Source: Sinorhizobium sp. (GTDB lineage: Bacteria > Pseudomonadota > Alphaproteobacteria > Rhizobiales > Rhizobiaceae). Taken from it: 6,205 nucleotides of DNA. Below, in pieces: positions 6,173 to 6,205 of this stretch. Both the position numbers and the translations under genes were made by a program. The notes beneath the pieces are model-generated. The model searched no databases, was not told the DNA's origin, and was given only the letters and a program-made list of their open reading frames with translations. Position 1 is the stretch's first letter, and each line of letters starts with the position of its first letter. The stretch spans positions 1 to 6,205 of the forward strand of contig JAPSJG010000242.1 in NCBI GenBank assembly GCA_031178305.1, in the 5' to 3' direction.

Positions 6173-6201
6173 AATTCCCCTTCCATTGGAATGGGGGAAC
6201 T
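6173..6201 (-). promoter_or_regulatory. Leader hairpin that buries the ribosome binding site of the lyase gene
   Basis: In the mRNA, UUCCCC (6199-6194) pairs with GGGGAA (6180-6175). After a two-base bulge (CA), UUCC (6191-6188) pairs with GGAA (6184-6181) around the loop AAU. That makes a 10-bp stem, extendable by a G-U and an A-U pair. The 3' arm is the Shine-Dalgarno sequence GGAAGGGGAA itself, and the ATG lies a few bases beyond the stem. The structure could limit translation initiation, or the DNA palindrome could be an operator. No promoter can be assessed because the window ends at 6205. Confidence 0.45.
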
Positions 6202-6205
6202 ATCG

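Overview
The window looks like chromosomal or megaplasmid DNA from an alphaproteobacterium, most likely a Rhizobiales-type soil or plant-associated organism. This is inferred from the high GC content, the tightly packed solute-transport operon beside a divergent LysR regulator, and the protein sequence style; no marker gene fixes the taxon. There are no RNA genes, insertion sequences or CRISPR arrays, and every stretch longer than about 110 bases is coding.

Layout. From 3451 leftwards to the window edge, on the minus strand, runs an operon: a periplasmic solute-binding protein of the dipeptide/oligopeptide family (1925-3451), a small cupin enzyme related to the DMSP lyases (1187-1855), a DppB-type permease (237-1190) and the start of a DppC-type permease (1-240, cut by the edge). 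The last three genes are joined by two ATGA overlaps, so the enzyme is built into the transporter operon. A strong stem-loop lies between the binding-protein gene and the cupin gene. A GcvA-like LysR regulator (3559-4437, plus strand) diverges from the operon. The 107-bp intergenic region holds a perfect T-N11-A palindrome, placed where a LysR activator site is expected for the operon promoter and overlapping the likely regulator promoter. Converging on the regulator from the right is a histidine/phenylalanine ammonia-lyase-fold protein (4529-6169, minus strand). It has an apparent Sec signal peptide and lacks the Ala-Ser-Gly triad that makes the MIO cofactor.

How they may work together. The binding protein and two permeases, with ATPases expected beyond the left edge, would import a small, possibly zwitterionic organic compound. 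The cupin would act on it in the cytoplasm, and the LysR protein would sense it. The lyase-fold protein may act in the periplasm on the same or a related compound. Both enzymes belong to families that catalyse beta-eliminations: DMSP lyases release dimethyl sulfide, and the MIO-less relative ergothionase releases trimethylamine from ergothioneine. My working hypothesis is therefore an uptake and cleavage system for an onium or betaine-like compound or an aromatic amino-acid derivative. The individual gene families are well supported; the shared substrate is inference.
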